From Caryophanales bacterium UBA3620 (GTDB lineage Bacteria > Bacillota_I > Bacilli_A > RF39 > UBA660), in the NCBI GenBank assembly GCA_002375205.1, contig DFLL01000002.1:1-10196 (forward strand): a stretch of 10,196 bases of DNA, read 5' to 3'. Made by a program: the position numbers and the translations under genes. Numbering within the stretch: the first letter of the stretch is position 1; every line of letters starts with the position of its first letter. A model generated the notes under the pieces. That model was not told the DNA's origin. It did not search any database and saw nothing but the letters and a program-made list of their open reading frames with translations. Of the stretch, positions 1-6,350 are shown piece after piece.

Positions 1-15
1 ATCCTTTTTAGTCAT
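1..15 (-). CDS. 5' end of a gene leaving the window on the left (partial)
   Basis: Only the first five codons are visible (Met-Thr-Lys-Lys-Asp). The start is supported by a purine-rich ribosome binding site (AAGGAAGG, about positions 23-30) roughly seven bases upstream, and by a promoter and leader further upstream. The product cannot be identified from five residues. In many bacteria infC (translation initiation factor IF-3), followed by rpmI and rplT, lies downstream of thrS, and a Lys-rich N-terminus would fit IF-3. That is inference from gene order only. Confidence 0.55.
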
Positions 16-93
16 ATTACCGCCTTCCTTCTTAAGAGTAACCCCCCTAAAAAGTTTGGCCTCACCCATATCAAATGTTCCATAATTATTATA
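16..93 (-). promoter_or_regulatory. Promoter and structured 5' leader of the left-edge gene
   Basis: A consensus -10 box TATAAT lies at 88-93. The -35 region is poor (TTTATT with a 17-base spacer). Transcription would start near position 81, giving a leader of about 65 nt. The leader can form a 6-bp helix between GGGUGA (67-62) and UUACUC (41-36), counting two G-U pairs, which encloses a GGCC and a run of six G (47-42). A short, GC-rich structured leader in an AT-rich genome recalls ribosomal-protein autoregulatory leaders. If the gene is infC, L20 control is one possibility, but I do not recognise a specific family. Confidence 0.45.
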
Positions 94-171
94 TCAATCT
101 ATTTCTTATAAATAAACAAATTGGCATATATTTTACATAGCTTTTACTGGATTATTCTAATAGAAGTATTT

Positions 172-207
172 CCGCGGATTAACTTGTTAATCCGGCAAGC
201 GAAGCGG
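172..207. repeat. Compact GC-rich palindromic element (REP-like hairpin)
   Basis: An 8-bp perfect inverted repeat, GGATTAAC (176-183) and GTTAATCC (186-193), is enclosed by an outer CCGC (172-175) / GCGG (204-207) pair, with a ten-base bulge on one side (GGCAAGCGAA). It stands out from the surrounding AT-rich DNA. It lies beyond the thrS terminator and upstream of the promoter of the next gene, and has no T-run, so it is not an ordinary terminator. A dispersed REP-like repeat or the remnant of a structured RNA are both possible. Only one copy is visible here. Confidence 0.5.
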
Positions 208-217
208 TTAAACCATT

Positions 218-250
218 AAAAAAAGAATACATAATTACTTGTATTCTTTT
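218..250 (-). terminator. Intrinsic terminator of thrS, overlapping the stop codon
   Basis: A perfect 10-bp stem (AAAAGAATAC at 250-241 pairing with GTATTCTTTT at 230-221 on the minus strand) has a 10-base loop and runs into a T7 tract (224-218). The 5' arm lies inside the last thrS codons and the TAA stop (237-235) sits in the loop. A ribosome terminating at the stop would cover the hairpin. Confidence 0.85.
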
Positions 251-1989
251 CTTTGATTATTAATCATATTAATAAATTCTTCACTAGTAACAGTAGTAGT
301 TTTTTCTTCTCCATACTTTCTATATGTTACGGTATTATTATCTCTTTCGTTATTACCAAGTACTAATGTATATGGTATCTTTCTAGTTTGTGCTTCTCTT
401 ATCTTATAGCCCATTTTTTCATCACGAGAGTCTAATTCTACTCTAAAGTTATTATCTTTTAATAAGTTAAATACTTTATTAGAATATTCTAGATGATATT
501 CATTATTTACGGGTATTATTTCTACTTGAACAGGAGAAAGCCATAATGGTAATGCTCCTTTAGTTTCTTCTAATACAAAGGCAGTAAATCTATCAAAAGT
601 TCCAAAAATAGCTCTATGTAATACTACTGGTACTTGTTTATTTCCTTCACTATCAATATAACTTAGTTCAAATCTTCTTGGTAACAAGAAATCTAATTGA
701 CAAGTAGATAATGTTATTTCAGGTCCTACGGCTGGTTTTACTTCAACATCTAATTTTGGTCCATAAAAGGCTGCTTCTCCTACTGCTTCAAAGTATTCTA
801 CTCCTAGAGTATTTAATACTTCTCTTAATTTACTTTCGGCATTATTCCACATCTCATCATCATCAAAATATTTTTCTTTATCTTCAGGATCACGAAGGGA
901 TAATCTAAATTTATAATTAGTAATTCCAAAATCATGATATACATCTAATATTAATTCTACTACTTTTTTAAATTCTTCTCCTATCTGTTCGGGAGTTACA
1001 AATAAGTGAGCATCATTTTGACACATACATCTAACTCTTTCTAATCCTTTTACTGCTCCTGATGCTTCATAACGAAAATCGGTTGCAAACTCTCCTATTC
1101 TAATTGGTAGTTCACGATAAGAGTGTAATTTATTTTTGTACACGAGCATATGATGTGGACAATTCATTGGTCTTAAAACAAATTCTTCTTCATCTACCTT
1201 CATTGATGGGAACATATTTTCTTTATAATGATCCCAATGTCCACTAGTCTTATATAGGTCTACTGTCCCAACACATGGTGTATAAACATGAACATAACCT
1301 AATTTTTGTTCTTTTTCATAGATATAGTTTTCTAATTCTTTTCTTATTAATGCTCCATTTGGAAGCCATAAAGGCATTCCTTTACCTACTAAATCATCGG
1401 ACATGAAGATATCTAGTTCTTTACCTATTTTACGATGATCTCTATTTTTTCTTTCTTCTAATTCATTTAAATATTCATTTAAATCTTCTTCATTTCTAAA
1501 ACATACTCCATATATTCTTTGAAGCATTTTATTTTTAGAGTCACCTTTCCAATAAGCTCCGGAAAATTTTATTAATTTGAAATGTTTTAATTCTTTTACG
1601 GTATCAACATGTGGTCCACGACAAAGGTCAGTAAAGTCTCCTTGAGTATAACAACTGATTACAGTATTATCTTCATCCATTCTTGATATTAAATCAACTT
1701 TATATGGATCATCCTTAAACATATTTAGAGCTTCTTCTTTTGTTATTTCATGTCTTACTATTCTTTTACCATCTTTAGATAGTTTCTTCATTTCTTTTTC
1801 TATTTTAGGTAAATCTTCTTCAGTAATTACTTTATCGCCTAAATCAATATCATAATAAAAGCCTTCTTCAATTACTGGTCCTACCCAAAACTTTGCTTCA
1901 GGATATAAGTGTTTTACAGCTTGAGCCATTAAATGGGCACAAGAGTGATTTAATCTATTCAAATCAATGTTTTCTTTGATATTTATCAT
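235..1989 (-). CDS. thrS: Threonyl-tRNA synthetase lacking the TGS domain
   Basis: Class II synthetase that charges tRNA-Thr in the cytoplasm. The 584 residues begin almost directly with the N2 editing domain: HSCAH (His15, His19) and CRGPH (Cys123, His127) supply the editing-site residues that clear Ser-tRNA-Thr. In the catalytic core, zinc ligands are Cys277 (NCPHH), His328 (NDAHLF) and His458 (LHRA). Motif 2 is FRYE (305-308) and motif 3 contains GTFDRF with Arg467. The anticodon-binding domain follows from about residue 482. Typical bacterial enzymes are about 640 residues with an N-terminal TGS domain; this one lacks it, as in some Mollicutes. The start at 1989 is fixed by AGGAGG eight bases upstream. 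That site lies in the end of the preceding 92-residue gene, five bases separate the two genes, and both lie under the T-box leader. The identification is secure. Confidence 0.98.
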   Translation of the reverse strand: MINIKENIDLNRLNHSCAHLMAQAVKHLYPEAKFWVGPVIEEGFYYDIDLGDKVITEEDLPKIEKEMKKLSKDGKRIVRHEITKEEALNMFKDDPYKVDLISRMDEDNTVISCYTQGDFTDLCRGPHVDTVKELKHFKLIKFSGAYWKGDSKNKMLQRIYGVCFRNEEDLNEYLNELEERKNRDHRKIGKELDIFMSDDLVGKGMPLWLPNGALIRKELENYIYEKEQKLGYVHVYTPCVGTVDLYKTSGHWDHYKENMFPSMKVDEEEFVLRPMNCPHHMLVYKNKLHSYRELPIRIGEFATDFRYEASGAVKGLERVRCMCQNDAHLFVTPEQIGEEFKKVVELILDVYHDFGITNYKFRLSLRDPEDKEKYFDDDEMWNNAESKLREVLNTLGVEYFEAVGEAAFYGPKLDVEVKPAVGPEITLSTCQLDFLLPRRFELSYIDSEGNKQVPVVLHRAIFGTFDRFTAFVLEETKGALPLWLSPVQVEIIPVNNEYHLEYSNKVFNLLKDNNFRVELDSRDEKMGYKIREAQTRKIPYTLVLGNNERDNNTVTYRKYGEEKTTTVTSEEFINMINNQRKEYK

Positions 1990-1994
1990 TTTAA

Positions 1995-2273
1995 TTACCT
2001 CCTACAACGTTTGTTTGATAAACCATTTTTTATTTCTTTCCTTTTTCTTTTGATTCGATCATTGCTTCTATTTAAAAATGCACAAGCATTATTAGATAAA
2101 TAGACGTTATGTAAAATTGCATCAATTTTAGTTACAAGATTGTTAAAATTACCTTTATAATGTTCTCTAAGTCTTAATAACTCACTTAAACTTAATCTAG
2201 ATAAATCTATTTGTCTATCTACTAGCCTATTATTAATTATAACATTTACTGTTATATAAGTATCTTTATTCAT
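1995..2273 (-). CDS. Small basic protein of unknown function between T-box and thrS (92 aa)
   Basis: I do not recognise this protein. The start at 2273 (MNKDTYI) is chosen because a strong AGGAGGAGG (2289-2281) sits seven bases upstream. The longer open frame from 2327 would begin inside the T-box antiterminator and is not credible. The N-terminal part (residues 5-25) looks like a beta hairpin, followed by a Leu-rich helical stretch (about 26-56, LSLSELLRLREHY). The last 25 residues are dominated by Arg and Lys (KRKRK, then KRCRR at the end), suggesting RNA or ribosome binding; this is inference. Its final two codons and stop (AGG AGG TAA) form the thrS ribosome binding site, so translation of the two genes is probably coupled. 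It could be a genuine T-box-controlled protein, or mainly a cis-acting leader gene. It occupies the place where a TGS domain would be encoded but does not clearly resemble one. Confidence 0.8.
   Translation of the reverse strand: MNKDTYITVNVIINNRLVDRQIDLSRLSLSELLRLREHYKGNFNNLVTKIDAILHNVYLSNNACAFLNRSNDRIKRKRKEIKNGLSNKRCRR
1998..2003 (-). promoter_or_regulatory. thrS ribosome binding site embedded in the small upstream gene
   Basis: AGGAGG lies eight bases before the thrS ATG. The same six bases are the last two Arg codons of the 92-residue gene, directly followed by its TAA stop (1997-1995). Ribosomes finishing the small gene therefore stop on top of the thrS initiation site, the classic arrangement for translational coupling. 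Confidence 0.85.
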
Positions 2274-2289
2274 TTTATAACCTCCTCCT

Positions 2290-2498
2290 AAAAATAAAAG
2301 ACCAAATATAAAGGAGTGCATAAGCACGGTACCATCCTTCTTTGGCCTTGATTATTGTTAACGACTATTAGCCGGTCTTACTTTTTATAAGACACTCAAA
2401 GGTAGTAATTATATATTTTTATTATTAGCTTACACCGAATGCTAACTCTCTTTAAATAAAAGATATATAATCATGTCCTTCTCATTGATTTGAAATAC
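2290..2498 (-). promoter_or_regulatory. T-box riboswitch leader, threonine type
   Basis: This RNA leader senses uncharged tRNA-Thr and controls the small gene and thrS. The T-box bulge UGGUACC (2334-2328) is flanked by AAGGA (2339-2335), and with GUGC-UUAU-GCAC and UCCUU (2327-2311) forms a complete antiterminator or antisequestrator hairpin. UGGU would pair with the ACCA end of a tRNA. Stem I starts near 2485, with AAGG/CCUU at its base and a long AU helix (UUAUAUAU/AUAUAUAA). The specifier loop carries ACU (2406-2404), a Thr codon, followed by A. A separate hairpin GUCUUA/UAAGAC (2393-2375) matches the middle stem region. The 3' arm of the antiterminator contains CUCCU, which can pair with the ribosome binding site at 2289-2281. 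A U-rich tract (2299-2290) also follows a GGCCAAA/UUUGGUC helix. Translational control, transcriptional control or both are possible. Confidence 0.93.
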
Positions 2499-2504
2499 AA
2501 TGTT

Positions 2505-2533
2505 ATTATAATCTGATATATTTGATTTGTCAA
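2505..2533 (-). promoter_or_regulatory. Consensus sigma-A promoter of the T-box / thrS transcript
   Basis: Perfect TTGACA (2533-2528) and TATAAT (2510-2505) are separated by 17 bases. Transcription should start near 2498, at the beginning of the T-box leader. The -35 box begins only four bases after the stop codon of the upstream 101-residue gene, and no terminator separates them, so some read-through from the three-gene operon is possible. Confidence 0.92.
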
Positions 2534-2537
2534 CCTA

Positions 2538-2843
2538 TTAATTAATAATATTATATAATAAATCTATATTATTATAATCACTATTAATTAATCTGACTAT
2601 TTCATTAATATTATAATTAGAAATTTTACTTAGTAATTTGTTATAGTCAATAAAAAATATATCTATTTCATATGTTAATAATTCTTCAATATTCATTATT
2701 CCAATATTCTTCATATAATTTATTAGGTTAATGCAATTATCTTTATTACACGATAAATCAAACAAAGTTGATTCAGAATTATTATTTTTAATATTATTAA
2801 TACTAATATCATCTATTCCATATTCTTTTAAAAAATCAATCAT
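2538..2843 (-). CDS. Uncharacterised small helical protein, last gene of the three-gene operon (101 aa)
   Basis: I do not recognise a named family. The 101 residues are acidic, rich in Asn and Ile, and predicted to be all-helical. The stretch from residue 40 to 100 (INYMKNIGI, then EELLTYEIDIFF, then EIVRLINSDY) has the look of a helical-repeat unit. There is no signal peptide and no membrane segment. Its ATG shares one base with the TAA stop of the preceding 578-residue gene (TAATG), and a ribosome binding site AAGGGGAG lies about 11 bases upstream inside that gene, so translation is probably coupled. No terminator is visible after it; the thrS promoter begins almost at once. It may act with, or be a detached C-terminal part of, its larger neighbour. 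Confidence 0.8.
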   Translation of the reverse strand: MIDFLKEYGIDDISINNIKNNNSESTLFDLSCNKDNCINLINYMKNIGIMNIEELLTYEIDIFFIDYNKLLSKISNYNINEIVRLINSDYNNIDLLYNIIN

Positions 2844-4579
2844 TATCTAGCAACTCCCCTTACATTTTTGAAAGTTTCATTTAAACATTCTTCTATTTTA
2901 TCATACTTTTCTTTAGTTAAAATACTATTTTTATATATTGCATATCTAATACTATCTACTGTTCCTGCTGCTCCCTTATTTATTAGTTCTTCATATACTC
3001 TAAGTACTTTAATTCTCGATACAGTTTCACCATTGAAATTATATCTTAGTTCATCAACCTTATAATTTTTTTCTAATACATTAATAAAGTAATCATTAAG
3101 TGCTTTAATAATAGGTCCATTACACTTTACTCCATTTAACAAATTATCACATTGAGAAAGTCCTTGAACATTATATTCATTAATTACTTCTTGCTTGTTA
3201 GTGACTGTTATTCCATATCCTTTTATGCTAGGTGAAGTGATTTTTCCACTTAAAGCTTTTTTGTCGGCATAGTTATATGTACTATAAATAGATTCTCCGA
3301 CCATTCTAGCTTTAATTATACGATAAAACATTGGATCTCTTGAACCCCTATTTATATATGAAAAACTATCTATTAAAGCATCAAGGCAATTCAATTCTAT
3401 AAATTGGTCAATTGTTGCTGCAGGATCTTTAATAGTAAGAGAAGTAAGCGTCCTAGTATAAGCATCTTTTGGCACACTATATAATTTAAATATTGCTATA
3501 TTATCTAATACGTTTTCGTATGATGTACTAAAAATACTTCCATGTCTATATATTACATCTATTGGATTAATACCATTATTAATTAGTATCTTTCTAACTT
3601 CATTATAATTATTATATCCACCTTTAAATTCTTTACTATTATCTTCCCTTAAAAATAGCGATGGTCTTTTTATAAATTCTTTGAAATTTAAACTTAAATC
3701 TTTATTCATTGATGTTTTCTTTGTGTCCTCTTTTATATTTTCTATAATATTGGATGCAATCATACCGTCAGAATTTAATAATATTTGAGTTAAACAGTCT
3801 TGCATATCTGATATTTTAATTGATATGTTATTCCTTCTTAGTATTGATAAAATATCACTAATAGACTTTTTATTTCCTTTTTCTAAAATTAATCTTCTAT
3901 TTATTTCGTTAAAATTAGTAAAATTATAATTATATTTAGCAAATATTTCTTCAATTGTATCAGTTATTTCTTCTACTGGAGCTTGCTTATTATCAACATT
4001 TTCATTTCTATTATTTCCTATATTAAATGCAGATTTAGTTATTATTTCAATAAGAATTTTGGTAATATCCTCAGTATCAACTTGTTTCTTTATCATTAAG
4101 TTACTTAAATATTCAATATCTTTAGGATTCAAATATCTTACATCAAGTTCTTTTAGAGTATTCAAAAGATAATCTAAGTATTCTTTTTTTCCTTTTAATT
4201 CTTTTATTTCTTCAGTATCATTAACAACTAAGTTTAAAATATCTTCAATTTTTTTACTTGATAATCCCATTATATCTTTAATTTCTTTTTTTTGTTCATC
4301 ATTTAATGATAGAGTTCTTAATCCATTTAAAATAGCATATATTTGTAATTTTTGTTTTTGTATATCATCAATAGTTTTTAATTCATAACAAATATTAATA
4401 GCTTCATCATTTAAAGTTATGGGGTTATCACGAGTATATAATAATAAACGATTCTTTTCTTTTAATTCTTCTTTTGGTTTTTCTTCTTTTCTATTTATTT
4501 CTCCTTGGATAGTAGATATTTCTCTTTCCACTATTGGAATTAAAATACTCTCTACTACATTTATTTTTTTATTATCCAT
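2843..4579 (-). CDS. Uncharacterised large helical protein (578 aa), middle gene of the operon
   Basis: I do not recognise a named family. The protein is soluble-looking (no signal peptide or membrane segment) and nearly all helical. The N-terminal third (about residues 1-185) is charged and coiled-coil-like, with repeated short helices. A linker rich in Asn and Glu (about 186-205) leads to a second helical region. The C-terminal part (about 300-578) is better structured, with an Asn/Tyr-rich GGYNNYNEV segment, an IAIFKLYSVP helix that resembles degenerate helical repeats, and a compact end (YNFNG at 513-517, SRIKVLRVYEEL at 521-532, ILTKEKYDKI at 553-562). Start at 4579 is supported by AAAGGGGGC about ten bases upstream. 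It overlaps the preceding gene by eight bases and the following one by one, so all three are co-translated. Function unknown; a scaffold or adaptor role is only a guess. Confidence 0.88.
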   Translation of the reverse strand: MDNKKINVVESILIPIVEREISTIQGEINRKEEKPKEELKEKNRLLLYTRDNPITLNDEAINICYELKTIDDIQKQKLQIYAILNGLRTLSLNDEQKKEIKDIMGLSSKKIEDILNLVVNDTEEIKELKGKKEYLDYLLNTLKELDVRYLNPKDIEYLSNLMIKKQVDTEDITKILIEIITKSAFNIGNNRNENVDNKQAPVEEITDTIEEIFAKYNYNFTNFNEINRRLILEKGNKKSISDILSILRRNNISIKISDMQDCLTQILLNSDGMIASNIIENIKEDTKKTSMNKDLSLNFKEFIKRPSLFLREDNSKEFKGGYNNYNEVRKILINNGINPIDVIYRHGSIFSTSYENVLDNIAIFKLYSVPKDAYTRTLTSLTIKDPAATIDQFIELNCLDALIDSFSYINRGSRDPMFYRIIKARMVGESIYSTYNYADKKALSGKITSPSIKGYGITVTNKQEVINEYNVQGLSQCDNLLNGVKCNGPIIKALNDYFINVLEKNYKVDELRYNFNGETVSRIKVLRVYEELINKGAAGTVDSIRYAIYKNSILTKEKYDKIEECLNETFKNVRGVAR

Positions 4580-6269
4580 TTTTTCTTGCCCCCTTTCCTT
4601 TACTTATCAGTGGTTCAAGTGGATTATCATTTAACTTTTTAGATATATCTATTCCATCTTGTATCATTTGATTAATTTCAGATAATTTATTTTGATCTAA
4701 TTCTCCTGAAAATAATTCTCTTAATCTTCTTATTTCAATGTTTTCTCTATTTATAATACCGTTAATTATATTATACGTATCATCACTTTTTGGTTTGGCA
4801 TCTATAACTAAAAATACTTCAAAAGAATCATATAATGGAAATGTTTTTTTTATAGTCTCTTTTAGCATAGAGGAAACTCGCATTTGAATGTACCCGGCTC
4901 TTACTCCAAAATGCTTACCACCTACTATTCTATAAGGCTTAAATTCATCTTCATACAATGAGCCTTTGATTGTCCTTATTTTTTCATTTTGTTTTAGTTC
5001 TTGAAAAGGGATATTGTATAATTTAGCTAAGGCAAGCGGTATTGATTTTGCATATTCTGCATTGAATCTAGGAGATGTTAATATCTCACTTTGTGATTCT
5101 TCTATGTAATAATCTCCTGTATTCCTATTTTTTAAAAACAAAACAATATTTTGCATTTTTGGTACATCTGGTATAGTTTGATTTGCCTCATTTGCTTTTT
5201 CAATTTCTTCTCTTTTCTTTTCCTCTTCTAGTTCTTTTATTCGATCCTTTATAGTAAGAATCTCACCTACCAATTCACTAATATATTTCTTGTCTTCTGA
5301 GGTTTCATTTTCCAAATAATTTTTGAAATACTCTATTAAATCTTTGTAACTAGATAATAGTTTTATATCTGCAGCCGAAAATTTTGTTGTAATATTTTTA
5401 ATATCTTCTTCTTGGCCATTGTCTATAAGACTTTTAGCGGTTATTAAGAAATTTTTATCTGTATCTGATAATCTACTTAATTTTTCATTACCTACTGATA
5501 CCATTTGTTTGATTTCTTCCAAGTCATCTTTGCTTATTGATAAACTAGATTCTTCAGTATCAGAAGAAACATCTTTTTTAGGTCCTTCTTGGACTAATAT
5601 GCTGGTATCTTCTAATGAAGCTTGGTCATTATTTTCTTGTTCTTCACTTTTATTGGAAGGTAAGGAGTTTTCTTTGGTTTTATTATTTTGATAATAATTT
5701 AAACATTTAATTCCAAAGTCTTTAATGAAGTCATTTAAAACCCTTCTATCTATATTCATTTGACTTAGAAATTCAAAAAATTCTTTTAGTTCTATTGGAC
5801 TTGGATAATTTACAATTTCACCATTATCATTAAAAAAACCTAAGTATCTTTCACATATTTCTTTCTTGCCTTTATTATTATTATTACTATTCTGTAAGGA
5901 AGCAATTTCTGCCTCATATAATTTTTTAGCTTCGTTTAATTTTCTTGATAGATTATCAATATTATTTTTTGCCGTTATTATTTGCTCTATTTTATTAAAA
6001 TTTTCATTACTAAAATAATCTTTTAAACTAATTGAATCACGTATTGTTTGTTCGTCAACGTGAATTTCTAGTATTTTAAGATTCGCCAATAATTCTTCAA
6101 TTTTTTTGTTTTCAGTTAATAAGTCCATATTTTCAAGCAATGGAATTATTTCTTCTATTTTTTTCTTATTTCGTGTTCCATTTTCTATACTTTCTTCTAT
6201 TGTCCTTTGTTTTTCATCTAATTCCATTATGTGTAATTTTAACTGCCTAATTATTTCTAAATATACCAT
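4572..6269 (-). CDS. Uncharacterised coiled-coil protein with C-terminal alpha/beta domain (565 aa), first gene of the operon
   Basis: I do not recognise a named family. Residues 1-125 are strongly coiled-coil (repeated Glu/Lys/Leu). Residues 126-190 form a small helical unit, and 195-245 are a Ser/Glu/Asn-rich linker. Residues 246-365 are again helical and end in a very charged coil (about 340-362). Residues 372-520 look like a folded alpha/beta domain: strand NIVLFLKN (374-381), a helix around SIPLALAKLYNI (409-420), then IRTIKGSLYED, YRIVGG, FGVRAGYIQMRV and FEVFLVIDAKP (483-493). The tail is basic (KGKGARKNG). There is no signal peptide or membrane segment, so it should be cytoplasmic. 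Its own promoter lies just upstream, and the next gene starts eight bases before its stop. The weak ribosome binding site (AGGAAG or GGTGG region, 6275-6285) leaves some uncertainty about the start. Confidence 0.88.
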   Translation of the reverse strand: MVYLEIIRQLKLHIMELDEKQRTIEESIENGTRNKKKIEEIIPLLENMDLLTENKKIEELLANLKILEIHVDEQTIRDSISLKDYFSNENFNKIEQIITAKNNIDNLSRKLNEAKKLYEAEIASLQNSNNNNKGKKEICERYLGFFNDNGEIVNYPSPIELKEFFEFLSQMNIDRRVLNDFIKDFGIKCLNYYQNNKTKENSLPSNKSEEQENNDQASLEDTSILVQEGPKKDVSSDTEESSLSISKDDLEEIKQMVSVGNEKLSRLSDTDKNFLITAKSLIDNGQEEDIKNITTKFSAADIKLLSSYKDLIEYFKNYLENETSEDKKYISELVGEILTIKDRIKELEEEKKREEIEKANEANQTIPDVPKMQNIVLFLKNRNTGDYYIEESQSEILTSPRFNAEYAKSIPLALAKLYNIPFQELKQNEKIRTIKGSLYEDEFKPYRIVGGKHFGVRAGYIQMRVSSMLKETIKKTFPLYDSFEVFLVIDAKPKSDDTYNIINGIINRENIEIRRLRELFSGELDQNKLSEINQMIQDGIDISKKLNDNPLEPLISKGKGARKNG

Positions 6270-6303
6270 TTTACCACCGCTTCCTTTTTTATTATCAAAT
6301 TCT

Positions 6304-6343
6304 ATTATAATTAGATTATATCATTTTTTAATAAAAATGAAAA
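6304..6343 (-). promoter_or_regulatory. Promoter of the three-gene operon
   Basis: An extended -10 box, TGATATAAT with the hexamer at 6320-6315, has a moderate -35 match (TTTTCA, 6343-6338) at a 17-base spacing. A second TATAAT lies at 6309-6304 and could be an alternative. It sits in the 81-base gap after the U32-family gene, where no terminator is visible, so the operon may also receive read-through. Confidence 0.6.
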
Positions 6344-6350
6344 TATGTTT

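Noticed and set aside
1995..2273. Small protein as a detached TGS domain of ThrRS
   Set aside because: The position is right, but the helical middle and the Arg/Lys-rich tail do not match the TGS beta-grasp pattern. Kept only as a question in the findings.
2274..2327. N-terminal extension of the small gene by 18 codons, starting inside the T-box
   Set aside because: The upstream ATG lies in the antiterminator hairpin and has no ribosome binding site, while the ATG at 2273 has AGGAGGAGG at the ideal distance.
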